DNA of 64,000 nucleotides from contig NZ_JALJVC010000003.1 in the NCBI RefSeq assembly GCF_022967985.1, positions 1-64,000 on the forward strand. Direction: 5' to 3'. The notes beneath the pieces are model-generated. The model ran no database searches. It worked only from the letters and a program-made list of their open reading frames with translations, and was not told the origin of the DNA. Position numbers and translations under genes: made by a program. This stretch comes from Acinetobacter lwoffii. GTDB lineage: Bacteria > Pseudomonadota > Gammaproteobacteria > Pseudomonadales > Moraxellaceae. The first letter of the stretch is position 1. Every line of letters starts with the position of its first letter. Below are positions 46,619 through 53,890 of the stretch, in pieces.

Positions 46619-47524
46619 ATGAGTTCTTCATCTTCATTGCCGGTCACGGCAAGTATTTACGCTTTATTGGTGCTGATCTGGGCGGCAACGCCACTGGCGA
46701 TTGTCTGGAGCGTGGCCGAGATTCACCCGATGTGGGTGCTGATCATTCGCTATTTTGGTGCCTCGATTATTGCGTTGTTCCTGCTGAAGATCATGCGCGA
46801 CCCGCTGCCTTTTGACCGCACTTCAATGAAAAGTTATCTGGCAGGCAGTTTGAATTTAATCGGTGCGCAGCTGTTTATTTATCTGGCGGCCAATTATCTG
46901 ACCTCAGGTTTGATGGCGCTAATTTTTGGTTTTTCACCGCTGATCGCCGGTTTAATCGGTCATGTGATTTTAAAAACCCATAAACTGATCTGGCTGCAAT
47001 GGCTCGGCATGGCAGTGGCCGTCGCCGGTTTATGTTTTGTTTTTGCCGACTCGGCAGACAGCAAGATTAATCCTTGGGGTGTGGTACTGATGCTGATCAG
47101 TATGGTGTCTTATATCAGCTCAATCTTCTGGGTTAAACAGATTAGTGCACCCTTGAGTCCGATGTCGCAAGCGACGGGGTCATTGCTGGTCTCCGCGGCT
47201 GGTTCAGTCATTTTAGTGCCGTTTATCTGGCAACATATGCCGACTCAGTTGCCTAGCACACAGGCAATGATCGGTTTTGTATTTACCATGATCATGTCTT
47301 CGATTGTGGCAATGCTGTGTTATTTCTGGCTGATTCGCCGTCTAAATGCTTCGACCGTTTCATTGAGTAATGTGATGACGCCGGTGATCGCTCTGGTATT
47401 GGGAGCAACCTTAAATCATGAAATTATCAGCAGTCATGCTTTTGCGGGAATTGCTGTGGTGATGTTCGGGATCATCATGTATTTCTGGAAAGAGTGGCGC
47501 GAGCAGTATTTTTCCAAGCATTAA
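46619..47524 (+). CDS. DMT-superfamily (EamA) transporter
   Basis: A 301-residue inner-membrane protein of ten predicted helices arranged as two EamA repeats ('LLVLIWAATPLAIVWSV' and 'GFVFTMIMSSIVAMLCYFW'). The first repeat contains the usual 'PMWVLIIRYFGASIIALFLL' section. Family members export metabolites or amino acids; the substrate is unknown. The AGGAG box before ATG 46619 sets the start. Although beyond the hca terminator, it could be linked with aromatic-acid efflux or uptake. Confidence 0.82.
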   Translation: MSSSSSLPVTASIYALLVLIWAATPLAIVWSVAEIHPMWVLIIRYFGASIIALFLLKIMRDPLPFDRTSMKSYLAGSLNLIGAQLFIYLAANYLTSGLMALIFGFSPLIAGLIGHVILKTHKLIWLQWLGMAVAVAGLCFVFADSADSKINPWGVVLMLISMVSYISSIFWVKQISAPLSPMSQATGSLLVSAAGSVILVPFIWQHMPTQLPSTQAMIGFVFTMIMSSIVAMLCYFWLIRRLNASTVSLSNVMTPVIALVLGATLNHEIISSHAFAGIAVVMFGIIMYFWKEWREQYFSKH

Positions 47525-47537
47525 AACTGTAAAAACC

Positions 47538-47560
47538 AAAAGGGCGAAAGCCCTTTTATT
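47538..47560 (+). terminator. Terminator after the DMT gene
   Basis: AAAAGGGC pairs with GCCCTTTT around a GAAA tetraloop, followed by ATTATTTT. Confidence 0.85.
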
Positions 47561-47705
47561 ATTTTAGTGGAGAGTAAAGTGATTCAACAACGTGAGAGAT
47601 CACGACTAAGCAACAATTTGTAAAACAACTTTCAAAAATAAATGATTAAGATTTTGATACATAAATCATTCAAGCTTGCACAAGCTTATTTAGGACAGTG
47701 TCAGG

Positions 47706-48641
47706 ATGTCTGAATCCAATAAAATCGTAGTTTATGCAGCCCTGTTTGGTAATCTGGCGATTGCGCTGGTGAAATTTGTTGCGTCCTATATAACCAATAG
47801 TTCTGCCATGTTCAGTGAGGCAATTCATTCCGTAGTAGATACCTTGAATGAAATTTTACTGTTATATGGCATGAAAAAATCAGAAAAACCGGCAAATGCC
47901 AAACATCCTTTTGGTTATGGGCGTGAACTGTATTTTTGGGCCTTTATTGTGGCACTGATGGTTTTTGCCCTGGGTGCGATTGTGTCCATCTATCAAGGGA
48001 TACAGCATATTCTTCAGCCTGAAGTCATGCAGGATCCATTGATCAATTATATTGTGCTGGGTCTGGCGATTCTTTTTGAAGGATTTTCATGGTCAGTGGC
48101 TTTAAAAACCTTTCGTAAACAAAAGGGAAATCTGGGATATTTTGAAGCCTTTCGACACAGTAAAGATCCAACGACCTTTACCGTGTTATTTGAAGATACT
48201 GCCGCCCTGGTCGGCTTGGTGATTGCTCTGGTCGGTATCTTGCTGGCGCATCAACTGAATATTCCTGAATTGGACGGTGCCGCATCGATTTTAATTGGTA
48301 TCGTGCTGGCGGTTTCTGCCTGGTTTCTGGCACGTGAAACCAAAGGTTTGTTACTGGGTGAAACGGCAGATCCAAAACTGCGTGAAGATGTATTGAACAT
48401 TGCTCAACAGGATGCGGCAGTTTTTAGTGCTAATGGGGTATTGACTGAGCAGATGGGTGCTCAGCAAGTCATTGCATCATTGAGTCTGGAATTTAAAGAT
48501 GATTTAACTTCTGATGAAATTGAAGCCTGTGTCAACCGGATCGAAGCGCAGATTAAACAGCTGCACCCGGAAATTATTGCTTTATTTGTGAAACCCCAAA
48601 CCAAGGCCGTATGGCTGGAACGAACTCAAGGTCGTGTATAA
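47706..48641 (+). CDS. Cation diffusion facilitator (CDF) transporter
   Basis: A 311-residue metal/proton antiporter with six hydrophobic helices and a C-terminal cytosolic domain. The metal-site region is 'SSAMFSEAIHSVVDTLNEILLLYG', where the usual CDF His/Asp ligands lie in 'HSVVDTLNE'. 'HPFGYGRELYFWAF' is a strong family signature. The metal (Zn, Fe or Mn) is not decided. No metal-responsive regulator is adjacent. Confidence 0.87.
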   Translation: MSESNKIVVYAALFGNLAIALVKFVASYITNSSAMFSEAIHSVVDTLNEILLLYGMKKSEKPANAKHPFGYGRELYFWAFIVALMVFALGAIVSIYQGIQHILQPEVMQDPLINYIVLGLAILFEGFSWSVALKTFRKQKGNLGYFEAFRHSKDPTTFTVLFEDTAALVGLVIALVGILLAHQLNIPELDGAASILIGIVLAVSAWFLARETKGLLLGETADPKLREDVLNIAQQDAAVFSANGVLTEQMGAQQVIASLSLEFKDDLTSDEIEACVNRIEAQIKQLHPEIIALFVKPQTKAVWLERTQGRV

Positions 48642-49041
48642 AGATCTAAAAAACGCTTGAGGTTGGTATTTTGATCTCAACTTGCCTTTCTCGCACAATT
48701 GATGTGATGATACTGAGGTATGGCGAATTTCATCATAAAATCATCAATGGGCAGACATGCTTTTGTCAGCATGGGCTTATAAATATTGAGTATCATTTTG
48801 TATTTTTAGACAGAAGGGCGCGAGCGATATTTTTCTAGATAATCCAAGGCTTCAGCCAGCCATAAGGTCGATGAAATGCCATTTTTTTGCTAAAAATAAC
48901 AAAAACATACATGATTTTCTGTGACGGATTTCATACTATGTTGTAGTGTGCCTGTTTTTAGTTTGTATGCTCATTAAAAGATGCACCGCTTGACCATTTC
49001 AAGAGGTTGTTGTCTTGCATATAGCGAATAATAAATAGTGG
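48642..49041. other. 400-base gap with a possible gene remnant
   Basis: It contains no full gene. A short minus-strand coding-like fragment lies at 48806-48889 and is listed separately. The rest is AT-rich, with a TTTCATACTATGTTGTA stretch that could be part of a promoter for the gene at 49042. Confidence 0.5.
48806..48889 (-). pseudogene. Possible C-terminal remnant of a lost gene
   Basis: The minus strand holds a 27-codon open stretch reading 'GISSTLWLAEALDYLEKYR' then 'SRPSV' and a stop. It looks like a real protein C-terminus (amphipathic helix, no low complexity) but has no start codon and is preceded by a stop. It may be a decayed gene end. The evidence is only its protein-like look. 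Confidence 0.25.
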
Positions 49042-50103
49042 ATGTTTATGCAAGATCTTCTCAAAACTAAAAAATTCCAGTTAATCACGGAATCCAGTTG
49101 GAAACATCTCTGGTCTAAGCCAGTGTTTGAGTATCTGCATTCAGATCATTTCGACGGAAAACAGTTTCGTAATCTTGAGCATGCTTCTCTATCGCGTGGT
49201 CGCTTTGATTTATACAAATGGCTCATTACCCGAAAATCCAAAACCTGGAATGTTAATCTTGATGAAGAGCGTGCCGAGTTTTTTTCTCGTCCACGCGCAT
49301 TGCCACAGCAGCGTCCAGATGCAGCTCTGGATGACTGGCAAGTCTGGTTTATTGGTCACGCAACCACATTAATTCAGATCGGCCCCTATAACTTCCTGAC
49401 CGATCCGGTTTGGGCTGAATATGCCAGTCCATCGGCTTCCACAGGGCCGCAGCGGGTCATTCCGGCTGGCATTGCTCTGGATGAGCTGCCTCAGATTGAT
49501 GCCGTACTGCTCAGCCATAACCATTATGATCATATGGATCTGGCCAGTCTGGAATGGTTGCACAACACTTTTGAGATGCCGATTTATACTGGTCTGGGTA
49601 ATGCCTGGTATTTGCCAGAACATTATACCGTGCATGAAATGGACTGGTGGGAAAATGCCTTTTTTGAAGAGATACGGATTGTCTATACGCCGGCTCAACA
49701 TGCCTCGGGGCGCGGCATGCGCGATCAGAACTGTGCACTCTGGGGAGGCTTTTCTTTATTACATGGCAAGGAACATTGTTTTTTTGCCGGAGATAGTGGC
49801 TACGCCTCGCATTTTAAAGAAATCCGTAAACGTCTGGGTGCACCGCGAATTGCCTTACTCCCGATAGGAGCTTATGAACCGCGTGAACTGATGCGCGCGA
49901 TCCATATGAATCCGGAAGATGCCTTTCATGCCCATCATGACTTGCAGGCCAAATGTTCACTGGCGATTCATTACCGTACTTTTCAGCTCACGGATGAAGA
50001 CCGGGATGCGCCGGAACATGAGTTGCATGAGATCATCAAGCATTCTTCCAAGTTGATTAATCCGTTTTATTGCATACGTGAAGGCAAACGAATTATTGTC
50101 TAA
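49042..50103 (+). CDS. MBL-fold hydrolase, NAPE-PLD/UlaG-like
   Basis: A 353-residue zinc hydrolase of the N-acyl-phosphatidylethanolamine phospholipase D-like group. The metal motif HxHxDH is 'SHNHYDHMD' (His159, His161, Asp163, His164). 'VWFIGHATTLIQIGPYNFLTDPVW' precedes it as in NAPE-PLD, and 'YTPAQHASGRG' and 'FAGDSGYASHFKEI' give further ligands. It likely cleaves a phospholipid head group or other phosphodiester; the substrate is unproven. No signal peptide is seen. Confidence 0.85.
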   Translation: MFMQDLLKTKKFQLITESSWKHLWSKPVFEYLHSDHFDGKQFRNLEHASLSRGRFDLYKWLITRKSKTWNVNLDEERAEFFSRPRALPQQRPDAALDDWQVWFIGHATTLIQIGPYNFLTDPVWAEYASPSASTGPQRVIPAGIALDELPQIDAVLLSHNHYDHMDLASLEWLHNTFEMPIYTGLGNAWYLPEHYTVHEMDWWENAFFEEIRIVYTPAQHASGRGMRDQNCALWGGFSLLHGKEHCFFAGDSGYASHFKEIRKRLGAPRIALLPIGAYEPRELMRAIHMNPEDAFHAHHDLQAKCSLAIHYRTFQLTDEDRDAPEHELHEIIKHSSKLINPFYCIREGKRIIV

Positions 50104-50119
50104 ATATTTTACTCTGTTC

Positions 50120-50503
50120 CTATTGGATGAGTTGAATGGCCACTACAGAAAGCATCAGCATGGCGGTATTCATCACCACAGGATTGAATGCTGCAGTAAG
50201 TTGCAACGGGGCTGTGAATGCAATCAGCAGTAGTAATCCAGCAAGTCCGATAATATTCAACCTATGCAAGAGTATGGACCGGTTCCATTTCAGAAAGCAT
50301 AAGCCAAATAGCATTTCACATCCTCCGGAAAGTCTAACCAAGACTTTGGCCAGTGCTAGCTCAAAACCCATATTTTGCCAAATGCTAATTTCAGCGGGTG
50401 ATTGGAACAGAATTTTTGGAATGAGTCCCTGATAGAGCCATAGTATGACCAAAGTCAGCTGGATAGTACGCAGTGATTGTAGGAATACAGGTTTAGGATT
50501 CAC
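50120..50503 (-). CDS. DoxX-like membrane protein
   Basis: A 127-residue protein with four hydrophobic helices and the DoxX-like order: 'LVILWLYQGLIPKILFQSP' (loop with Pro), 'LVRLSGGCEMLFGLCFL', then two closely spaced helices. Such proteins are linked to redox or thiol-stress membrane complexes. It overlaps the DCC gene by 11 bases, so both are co-translated. Confidence 0.78.
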   Translation of the reverse strand: MNPKPVFLQSLRTIQLTLVILWLYQGLIPKILFQSPAEISIWQNMGFELALAKVLVRLSGGCEMLFGLCFLKWNRSILLHRLNIIGLAGLLLLIAFTAPLQLTAAFNPVVMNTAMLMLSVVAIQLIQ

Positions 50504-50936
50504 GGACAGCTTCTTCCAGAAAATGGCGTTTATTTTCGCTGGATGGAATCAGGCAATACTTGGTTTTACCAAATAGCTTGTAACGATTTAAAGCGACCAC
50601 ACGATACAGAAAATCTCGGATAAAATGTGGAACCAAATAACCTGCGCTCATTAAATTAAAGGGAAAACCGAGATGCTGCAGCACCTTCAGCAAGGCAGTC
50701 GATTCCGTATAGAGTGTGCCATCTTGAATGACGAGCATGGTGGTGTAATGTTCAGTAGACATCTGATAATGTTCGAGCAGTGCTGTACCTAAAGGCGATT
50801 GGGCGGAGACCAGTTTAAACTGAATCTTTTTATCGTATTGAATCAAAAACCGTGCCCAGCCATTACAGATCACGCAAACAGCATCAAATAAAACGATGTC
50901 GTATTGTTGAATGATGTCTTCAATATTCGGATGCAT
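50493..50936 (-). CDS. DCC1-like thiol-disulfide oxidoreductase family protein (DUF393)
   Basis: A 147-residue protein with the defining 'FDAVCVICNGWARFL' motif, in which CxxC gives a thioredoxin-like redox site, and a 'DGTLYTESTALLKVLQHLG' section typical of DUF393. It probably reduces or oxidises thiols near the membrane. Overlap with the DoxX-like gene suggests a functional pair. Confidence 0.86.
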   Translation of the reverse strand: MHPNIEDIIQQYDIVLFDAVCVICNGWARFLIQYDKKIQFKLVSAQSPLGTALLEHYQMSTEHYTTMLVIQDGTLYTESTALLKVLQHLGFPFNLMSAGYLVPHFIRDFLYRVVALNRYKLFGKTKYCLIPSSENKRHFLEEAVRES

Positions 50937-50989
50937 TGTTGTAGTTCTTTTTGTGCTGACTTGCTTCTATAGTGCTTGATGCCGCAATA

Positions 50990-51013
50990 AAAAACCACCC
51001 GAAGGTGGTTTTT
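50990..51013 (-). terminator. katA terminator
   Basis: AAAAACCACC pairs with GGTGGTTTTT around CGAA; on the minus strand it follows the katA stop by 18 bases. Confidence 0.88.
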
Positions 51014-51031
51014 ATACGTGTCTAAACTGGC

Positions 51032-52552
51032 TTAGAGAAAGCTAGGCAAACCTTTGGCTGGATCGCTTTCACGTGCTGCTTGGGCATCTGCTACAGTCAT
51101 ACCTAGGGCCTTAGCAACGCCTTGCCCATAAGCTGGATCGCAAGCATAACAGTTGCGGATGTGACGGTATTTAATGAAATCTAGCGCATCACCCATCGCT
51201 CCGGCCGTGTTATTAAACAGAGCCTGTTTCTGCTGGTCATTCATCAGGTTGAACAGGGCGCGTGGCTGGCTGAAGTAATCATTGTCATCTTCACGGAAAT
51301 CCCAGAAATCGGCATCACCGGTGATTTTCAGTGGAGGCTCTCTGAATTCCGGTTGTTCCTGCCACTGGCTAAAACTGTTCGGCTCGTAATGTGGCAATGA
51401 ACCATAGTTGCCATCCATGCGGCCTTGACCATCACGGCGGTTCGAATGTACAGGACAACGTGCAGCATTGACTGGAACCTGTGAATGATTCACGCCAACA
51501 CGGTAACGCGCTGCGTCGGCATAGTTCACTAAACGTGCCTGTAACATACGGTCCGGTGAGTAGCTGATGCCCGGTACAAGATTACTTGGTGCAAAGGCTG
51601 CCTGTTCTACATCCTGGAAATAGTTTTCCGGATTGCGGTTCAGTTCGAATTCACCGACTTCAATCAGTGGATAATCGCCCTTTGGCCAGACTTTGGTCAG
51701 GTCAAATGGATGATAAGGCACTGTTTCGGCTTCCAGTTCCGGCATGATCTGAACGTACATTTTCCATTTTGGATAGTCACCACGTTCGATGGCATCAAAC
51801 AGGTCGGTCTGGCTGCTTTCACGGTCTTTGGCGATCAAGTCTGCAGCTTCAGCATCGGTCAGGTTCTGGATGCCTTGCTGGGTACGCATATGGAATTTTA
51901 CCCAGAAGCGTTCATTTTTGGAATTGATAAAACTAAAGGTATGGCTGCCAAAACCATGCATATGACGGTAACCGGTTGGGATCCCACGATCCGACATAAC
52001 AATAGTCACTTGATGCAGAGCTTCAGGCAAGAGTGTCCAGAAATCCCAGTTATTGGTGGCACTGCGCTTGTTGGTTTTCGGGTCACGTTTGACTGCTTTA
52101 TTCAGGTCAGGGAACTTGCGGGCATCCCGCAGGAAAAATACCGGAGTATTGTTGCCGACCAGATCCCAGTTGCCTTCTTCAGTATAGAATTTTAAGGCAA
52201 AACCGCGAATATCACGTTCTGCATCGGCTGCGCCACGTTCACCTGCCACCGTTGAGAAACGCGCAAACATTTCGGTTTTTTTGCCGACTTCAGAGAAAAT
52301 TTTAGCGCGGCTATATTGGGTAATATCATTGGTCACGGTAAAGGTACCAAAAGCGCCTGAACCTTTGGCATGCATACGACGCTCTGGAATCACTTCGCGG
52401 ACAAAGTTGGCCAGTTTTTCATTCAGCCATAAATCCTGGGCAAGTAAAGGTCCACGCGCCCCTGCCGTCATACTGTTCTGGTTGTCGACCACAGGGGCAC
52501 CAGCTTCAGTGGTCAGGTGGGTGACAGGGCATTTTTTAAAATCTTGGCTCAT
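51032..52552 (-). CDS. katA: Monofunctional haem catalase (clade 3-type, small subunit)
   Basis: A 506-residue catalase that destroys H2O2. The distal histidine is His61 in '[13 protein letters not shown]'. The conserved NADPH/haem pocket region is '[17 protein letters not shown]' and '[18 protein letters not shown]', and the proximal tyrosine lies in '[19 protein letters not shown]'. Length matches small-subunit catalases. An 18-bp palindrome lies about 150 bases upstream and may regulate it. No signal peptide. Confidence 0.95.
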   Translation of the reverse strand: MSQDFKKCPVTHLTTEAGAPVVDNQNSMTAGARGPLLAQDLWLNEKLANFVREVIPERRMHAKGSGAFGTFTVTNDITQYSRAKIFSEVGKKTEMFARFSTVAGERGAADAERDIRGFALKFYTEEGNWDLVGNNTPVFFLRDARKFPDLNKAVKRDPKTNKRSATNNWDFWTLLPEALHQVTIVMSDRGIPTGYRHMHGFGSHTFSFINSKNERFWVKFHMRTQQGIQNLTDAEAADLIAKDRESSQTDLFDAIERGDYPKWKMYVQIMPELEAETVPYHPFDLTKVWPKGDYPLIEVGEFELNRNPENYFQDVEQAAFAPSNLVPGISYSPDRMLQARLVNYADAARYRVGVNHSQVPVNAARCPVHSNRRDGQGRMDGNYGSLPHYEPNSFSQWQEQPEFREPPLKITGDADFWDFREDDNDYFSQPRALFNLMNDQQKQALFNNTAGAMGDALDFIKYRHIRNCYACDPAYGQGVAKALGMTVADAQAARESDPAKGLPSFL

Positions 52553-52699
52553 CTTTCCTCTCCAAGTTTTGAATATCTTATGTCGTTTACCTAGTATTCA
52601 TAGAATATTGAGATATATGCTAATCAGATCAGGTTTCGCTATATTTACAATATCTTTAAATAAAGGGTGTTACAGCACAAAACGGAATTCAGGGTATAA

Positions 52700-52717
52700 T
52701 TGAGTGAGCTCACTCAA
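52700..52717. promoter_or_regulatory. 18-bp perfect palindrome upstream of katA
   Basis: TTGAGTGAGCTCACTCAA is fully self-complementary and sits on a TATAAT box. It has the look of a TetR- or MarR-type operator. It is about 150 bases upstream of katA, and no regulator gene is adjacent. Confidence 0.55.
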
Positions 52718-53106
52718 AAAATATTTTTAAATTTAATAAAGTTTAAAATGTTGAAAATTAAATGGTTACTCTTAAAAAGTAACGGGTTTTCCACTCTGTG
52801 ACAATATCAAATTCTATATATTTTGAATAACTCGAATAATGAATGGGATTAAACGAAAATAACAATATCTAAGTCGATAATATGTTTTTATCAAAGGATA
52901 AAAATAATAAGTGAAAAGTGTTATTTAAAATACATTTTATAACTGATTTATTTTAAATAGTTTTTTAATCAAGTTTTGTTGGTCTGAAGAAACCCATAAA
53001 AATAATGAATGGAATAAGGGTGTTTTCTGGCTATAGCTCGCATTTTTGCATACAGAAAATCCTATCCAGATGGTCTTTATTTTTAAAAAAGCATTGGCAA
53101 ATATGC

Positions 53107-53134
53107 TTGAAAATTAGTCAGTCGGCCCTATAAT
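53107..53134 (+). promoter_or_regulatory. Sigma-70 promoter of the 59-codon ORF
   Basis: TTGAAA and a perfect TATAAT are separated by 16 bases, about 37 bases before the start codon. Confidence 0.75.
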
Positions 53135-53171
53135 TATCTCACTCCTTCCTCAAAATCACATAGAGAGTAAA

Positions 53172-53351
53172 ATGGCCAAGAAAAAAACAGCCGAGCAGGT
53201 GGTGATCCACAATTTTGTGGCAAAACACATGCATGAAGTTAACAAAAGCCAAGTCTTTGTAGACCGAAAGAAAAATGCAAAACGTGGCTACAACAAGCAC
53301 AGACAAGGGCGATATTCCATGGAAGATCGCCCTTTTTTAATGGCTGCTTAA
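53172..53351 (+). CDS. 59-residue basic protein with intragenic terminator (ArfA-like candidate)
   Basis: A small lysine-rich protein with 'VVIHNFVAKHMHEVNKSQVF' and 'DRKKNAKRGYNKHRQGRY'. AGAGAG before the ATG and the TTGAAA/TATAAT promoter support translation. A strong hairpin with a T-run (53305-53338) lies inside the last 16 codons, so terminated mRNA would lack a stop codon. That is the known control of ribosome-rescue factors ArfA and, by analogy, ArfT/BrfA: non-stop mRNA is tagged by tmRNA unless tmRNA fails. The sequence only loosely resembles E. coli ArfA and may belong to another small family (DUF7230-like). Function is inferred. It overlaps the convergent gene by four bases. Confidence 0.6.
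   Translation: MAKKKTAEQVVIHNFVAKHMHEVNKSQVFVDRKKNAKRGYNKHRQGRYSMEDRPFLMAA
53305..53338 (+). terminator. Terminator inside the small ORF
   Basis: AAGGGCGAT pairs exactly with ATCGCCCTT. The loop itself can pair (TTCC/GGAA), giving a near-continuous stem, and six T follow in frame. The stop codon of the ORF is 11 bases beyond the T-run. Confidence 0.85.
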
Positions 53352-53848
53352 GGTCTGTAAGGTGGCTGGGGATGACGCGGTGGCTGTTTAGGATTGGTTT
53401 TAACTAGAGAGAGCGGGGCGACAGGCCGGTTGTTACGAGTTTGCGAATATTGATTTGGATGCCGGGATGACGTTGTCGATTTATCCGCAATTAAGTCATT
53501 AAAGAATTTATTGAGTCTACTGTGCACTGGCGCTTTGTGGTGAGGGGAGTGAGACTGTGGTCTGGCCTGCTGAAAACTGGCAAATTGATCTTTTTGCTGG
53601 TGATAGAGTCTGGCGGCAATGACGGAGGGGTCATCTCTGCCTAAACGCCGCCGTTGCGATGCCGAAATTTCAATGCCCAATAATGGAGTCATTTTAGGCC
53701 GATCGGCATAGTTCGTTGCTCGATTGCTGGCAGGGTGTATATAAGATGAACCGGAATTATGAGCTTCTTTGCGGGCAGCCAAGGCCGGTGCAAGAATGAC
53801 TACATAGAACACTGCAACAATCATGAACAGGATGACCAGAAATTCCAT
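53348..53848 (-). CDS. Single-pass membrane protein with disordered basic tail
   Basis: A 166-residue protein. An N-terminal hydrophobic helix (about 2-22, 'FLVILFMIVAVFYVVILAPA') anchors it, followed by a hydrophilic, Arg/His/Gln/Pro-rich, probably disordered tail ending 'PQPPYRP'. A segment 'TPLLGIEISASQRRRLGRDDPSVIAARLYHQQ' is the only structured-looking part. No family is recognised. The GAGGTG ribosome site favours ATG 53848 over the GTG at 53863. ptsP ends 27 bases upstream on the same strand. Confidence 0.65.
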   Translation of the reverse strand: MEFLVILFMIVAVFYVVILAPALAARKEAHNSGSSYIHPASNRATNYADRPKMTPLLGIEISASQRRRLGRDDPSVIAARLYHQQKDQFASFQQARPQSHSPHHKAPVHSRLNKFFNDLIADKSTTSSRHPNQYSQTRNNRPVAPLSLVKTNPKQPPRHPQPPYRP

Positions 53849-53890
53849 AAGCACCTCTACCACTGTCGAGGGACTGGAAAAAGTCCCGTA

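Larger units (their letters stand above)
52553..53171. other. AT-rich 620-base region between divergent katA and small ORF
   Basis: No gene is seen here. It holds the katA promoter region with an operator-like palindrome (listed separately) and the promoter of the 59-codon ORF at the right end. The middle (52720-53090) is AT-rich without repeats or coding signal. Confidence 0.6.
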
